This document shows positions 22,617 through 24,125 of a DNA stretch of 24,125 nt, one piece after another. The notes under the pieces were generated by a model. It did not search any database and had not been told where the DNA came from. It saw only the letters and a list, made by a program, of their open reading frames with translations. The translations under genes were made by a program, and so were the position numbers. Position 1 is the stretch's first letter, and every line of letters starts with the position of its first letter. Origin of the DNA: an uncultured Clostridia bacterium (GTDB lineage: Bacteria > Bacillota > Clostridia > Christensenellales > Borkfalkiaceae); assembly GCA_958419945.1 (NCBI GenBank), contig CATZIC010000030.1, positions 1 to 24,125 of the forward strand, read 5' to 3'.

Positions 22617-22650
22617 AAACCTGCCTATAAGCCGATTATCGGGTATTTAC
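22617..22650 (+). repeat. dispersed TATAGG-type repeat (copy 6)
   Basis: AAAAACCTGCCTATAA, then GCCGATTATCGGG. It begins within 5 bases of the lipoprotein stop codon, like copy 5 after the GGDEF-EAL gene. Confidence 0.5.
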
Positions 22651-22655
22651 AGTTA

Positions 22656-22697
22656 TAAAAAAGCACGTGGATAATCTTCCTCGTGCCTTTTCTTTTA
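22656..22697. terminator. bidirectional terminator between convergent genes
   Basis: AAAA and GCACG (22663-22667) pair with CGTGC (22682-22686) and TTTT, one A/C mismatch, with A- and T-runs on the two sides. It can serve both the lipoprotein gene (plus) and the GNAT gene (minus, stop at 22745). Confidence 0.7.
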
Positions 22698-22744
22698 AAT
22701 ATGTAAGCCCAAAAAACTTTGGCCGATTGTAAATTAACGGAAAG

Positions 22745-23254
22745 TTATATTTCTTTTAATATCGCGTACATTTTCATGTCTATAACCTTGCCGTTTTTTA
22801 CGGCGTTTTTGCGCAACCTTCCTTCATATTGAAAACCTGCTTTTTCAAGCACTCGGCAGGACGCTGCGTTATCCGCAAACGGTTCCGCAAAAATACGAAT
22901 TACGTCGCTATTTGTAAAGACGTATTCGCAAATTTGTTTTACAGCCTCGGTCATAATACCCCGTCCCCAATATTCTTCGGCAATATAGTAGCCCAATTCG
23001 GCGGTCCTTATATGTATATTCGTCTGCCGAAAAACGCCGATACTGCCGATTACTTTATCATCAAGCGTGATTGCAAATGCAAAGGTTTGGTTTTCGTCTT
23101 GGGAAAGCATAGAAGAAATATATTCCTTACCGTCCTGTTCCGTATATGGATAGGGTATGCCGTCCCGAAGATTATCCTGCACTTTTTTGTTTGACAGTGC
23201 TTTTGCCAAATCCGCAGCGTCTTCTATCGCCCATTTTTTCAGCTTGCAAATCAT
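22745..23254 (-). CDS. GNAT-family N-acetyltransferase (RimJ/RimL type)
   Basis: A 169-residue acetyl-CoA-dependent acetyltransferase. It shows IGSIGVFRQTNIHIRTAELGYYI, EEYWGRGIMTEAVKQICEYVF (acetyl-CoA pyrophosphate loop, here GRGIM), IFAEPFADNAASCRVLEKAGF and a final EGRLRKNAVKNGKVID, all as in RimJ/RimL-like GNATs. The length is normal. The substrate cannot be told from sequence. It runs convergent to the lipoprotein gene and divergent from the XRE-type regulator. Confidence 0.88.
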   Translation of the reverse strand: MICKLKKWAIEDAADLAKALSNKKVQDNLRDGIPYPYTEQDGKEYISSMLSQDENQTFAFAITLDDKVIGSIGVFRQTNIHIRTAELGYYIAEEYWGRGIMTEAVKQICEYVFTNSDVIRIFAEPFADNAASCRVLEKAGFQYEGRLRKNAVKNGKVIDMKMYAILKEI

Positions 23255-23573
23255 ATCCCGAATTTTCCTTTTCGATTTTACTTTAAATCGGTAATTTTTT
23301 TACCGCTTTTAAATAAGAATAACAAAGCCGCCGCCAGATCGTCAACGAAATTTACGGGGAATTTTCAAACGACAAAGATATTTTATATGTTTAGCAATAT
23401 TTACGCCATATCGCTTCTAAAACCTCCAAAAAACGTCGTTTTGCCGCATGTAAACGAGATTTTTTGAAAATGCAACCGTCGGTTGACAGATTGAAAGCCG
23501 CCGGTTGGTTGTGTAAAACCAAACGTTATGCTACAATAATGGCGAAAATAAAACCTTGCTAAAAGGAGGAGTT
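23255..23573. other. divergent intergenic region with possible XRE promoter and repeats
   Basis: Gene-free DNA between the GNAT gene (minus) and the XRE gene (plus). TTGTGT (23509-23514), 17 bases and TACAAT (23532-23537) form a plausible promoter 36 bases before the ATG at 23574. Upstream, CCGTCGGTTGAC (about 23476-23487) and GCCGGTTGG-like sequence (about 23498-23508) repeat a CGG-TTG core and could be operator half-sites for the XRE protein, but this is weak. Nothing else is recognised. Confidence 0.35.
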
Positions 23574-24125
23574 ATGATTTTAGCAGACAAAATAATAAAG
23601 CTCAGAAAAAAGAACGGCTGGTCGCAGGAAGAACTTGCCGACAAGGTAAACGTTTCAAGGCAAGCGGTTTCAAAATGGGAAAGTGCGACGGCAATACCGA
23701 GTTTGGAAAAAATACTTCAGCTTAGCGAGTTGTTCGGAGTAACCGCCGACTATTTATTAAAAGACGAGATCGAGGACGAAGAATTTACCGCCGACACCAC
23801 GGAGGGAGTAAAAAAGGTTTCCTTGGAAGAGGCAAACGACTACATAGCCGAGCGTAAAAAAGCCGCCAAGAGAATTGCTATTGCGACCTTTTTGTGCATT
23901 CTTTCCCCTATTACCCTTCTTATTTTGGGGGCAGCGACGGAAATGCCGGGCTACGGCGTATCGGAAACCTTTGTCGGCGTAGTCGGTCTTGTAACGCTAT
24001 TTGCCTTTGTTTTATGTGCCGTACCTATATTTATATATTGCGGTTTTAAAAACGCACCTTATGAATTCCTTGACAAAAGCCAGCCGTTTGAACTCGAATA
24101 TGGCGTTCGTGGCATCGTGAAAGAA
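23574..24125 (+). CDS. XRE-family regulator with C-terminal membrane segments (partial)
   Basis: The readable 184 residues run off the right edge with no stop. The N-terminus (1-62) is a classic helix-turn-helix of the Cro/C1 type: IIKLRKKNGWSQEELADKVN, VSRQAVSKWESATAIPSLEKI and LSELFGVTADYLL. After an acidic and then basic linker come two membrane segments (about 103-123 and 138-158). DNA-binding proteins of this layout are frequent in Bacillota and are thought to link membrane signals to gene control; their targets are mostly unknown. AAAGGAGG lies 4 bases ahead of the ATG. Confidence 0.85.
   Translation, partial: MILADKIIKLRKKNGWSQEELADKVNVSRQAVSKWESATAIPSLEKILQLSELFGVTADYLLKDEIEDEEFTADTTEGVKKVSLEEANDYIAERKKAAKRIAIATFLCILSPITLLILGAATEMPGYGVSETFVGVVGLVTLFAFVLCAVPIFIYCGFKNAPYEFLDKSQPFELEYGVRGIVKE

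Overview
The window looks like chromosome of a Bacillota (Clostridia-type) bacterium. It shows strong AAGGAGG ribosome binding sites, TTG and GTG starts, TTGACA/TATAAT-type promoters with 17-18 base spacers, moderately AT-rich DNA, a Gram-positive style lipoprotein and an iron alcohol dehydrogenase. Codon use and the mix of gene families suggest an uncultured gut-type Clostridium relative. The species cannot be named from the sequence.

Left part (1-5157, minus strand): the first 17 codons of an exported protein cut by the window edge, a DUF819-family membrane protein, an intergenic patch of dispersed repeats, and a large membrane c-di-GMP enzyme with GGDEF, receiver and HD-GYP parts. A +1 frame change near 3330 breaks the reading frame of that enzyme between receiver and HD-GYP.

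Centre (5700-20097, plus strand): the main interest. Two transcription units each start with a near-consensus sigma-A promoter followed by a class I c-di-GMP (GEMM-I) riboswitch. In both, the 5' arm of a terminator overlaps the 3' core of the aptamer, which is the layout of a ligand-ON switch. Unit 1 encodes a catalytically dead EAL-like protein, a membrane-anchored TasA/camelysin-like protein and a secreted TasA/camelysin-like protein. Unit 2 encodes a SipW-type signal peptidase, a membrane-anchored McrB-like AAA+ ATPase, a 1042-residue DUF2357-like protein with a duplicated domain, a second SipW-type peptidase, and a membrane GGDEF-EAL phosphodiesterase. A stand-alone AAA/DUF4143 ATPase gene, flanked by two copies of a 36-base palindrome, lies between the units. 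I read the whole as a c-di-GMP-switched system that makes, processes and perhaps assembles a surface fibre, with its own c-di-GMP making and breaking enzymes.

Right part (20200-24125): an iron-containing alcohol dehydrogenase with a flavodoxin-like oxidoreductase, a cyclophilin-like lipoprotein, a convergent GNAT acetyltransferase, and an XRE-type regulator with membrane segments that runs off the right edge.

At least three families of short dispersed repeats sit in the intergenic regions. No tRNA, rRNA, CRISPR array or transposase gene was recognised.
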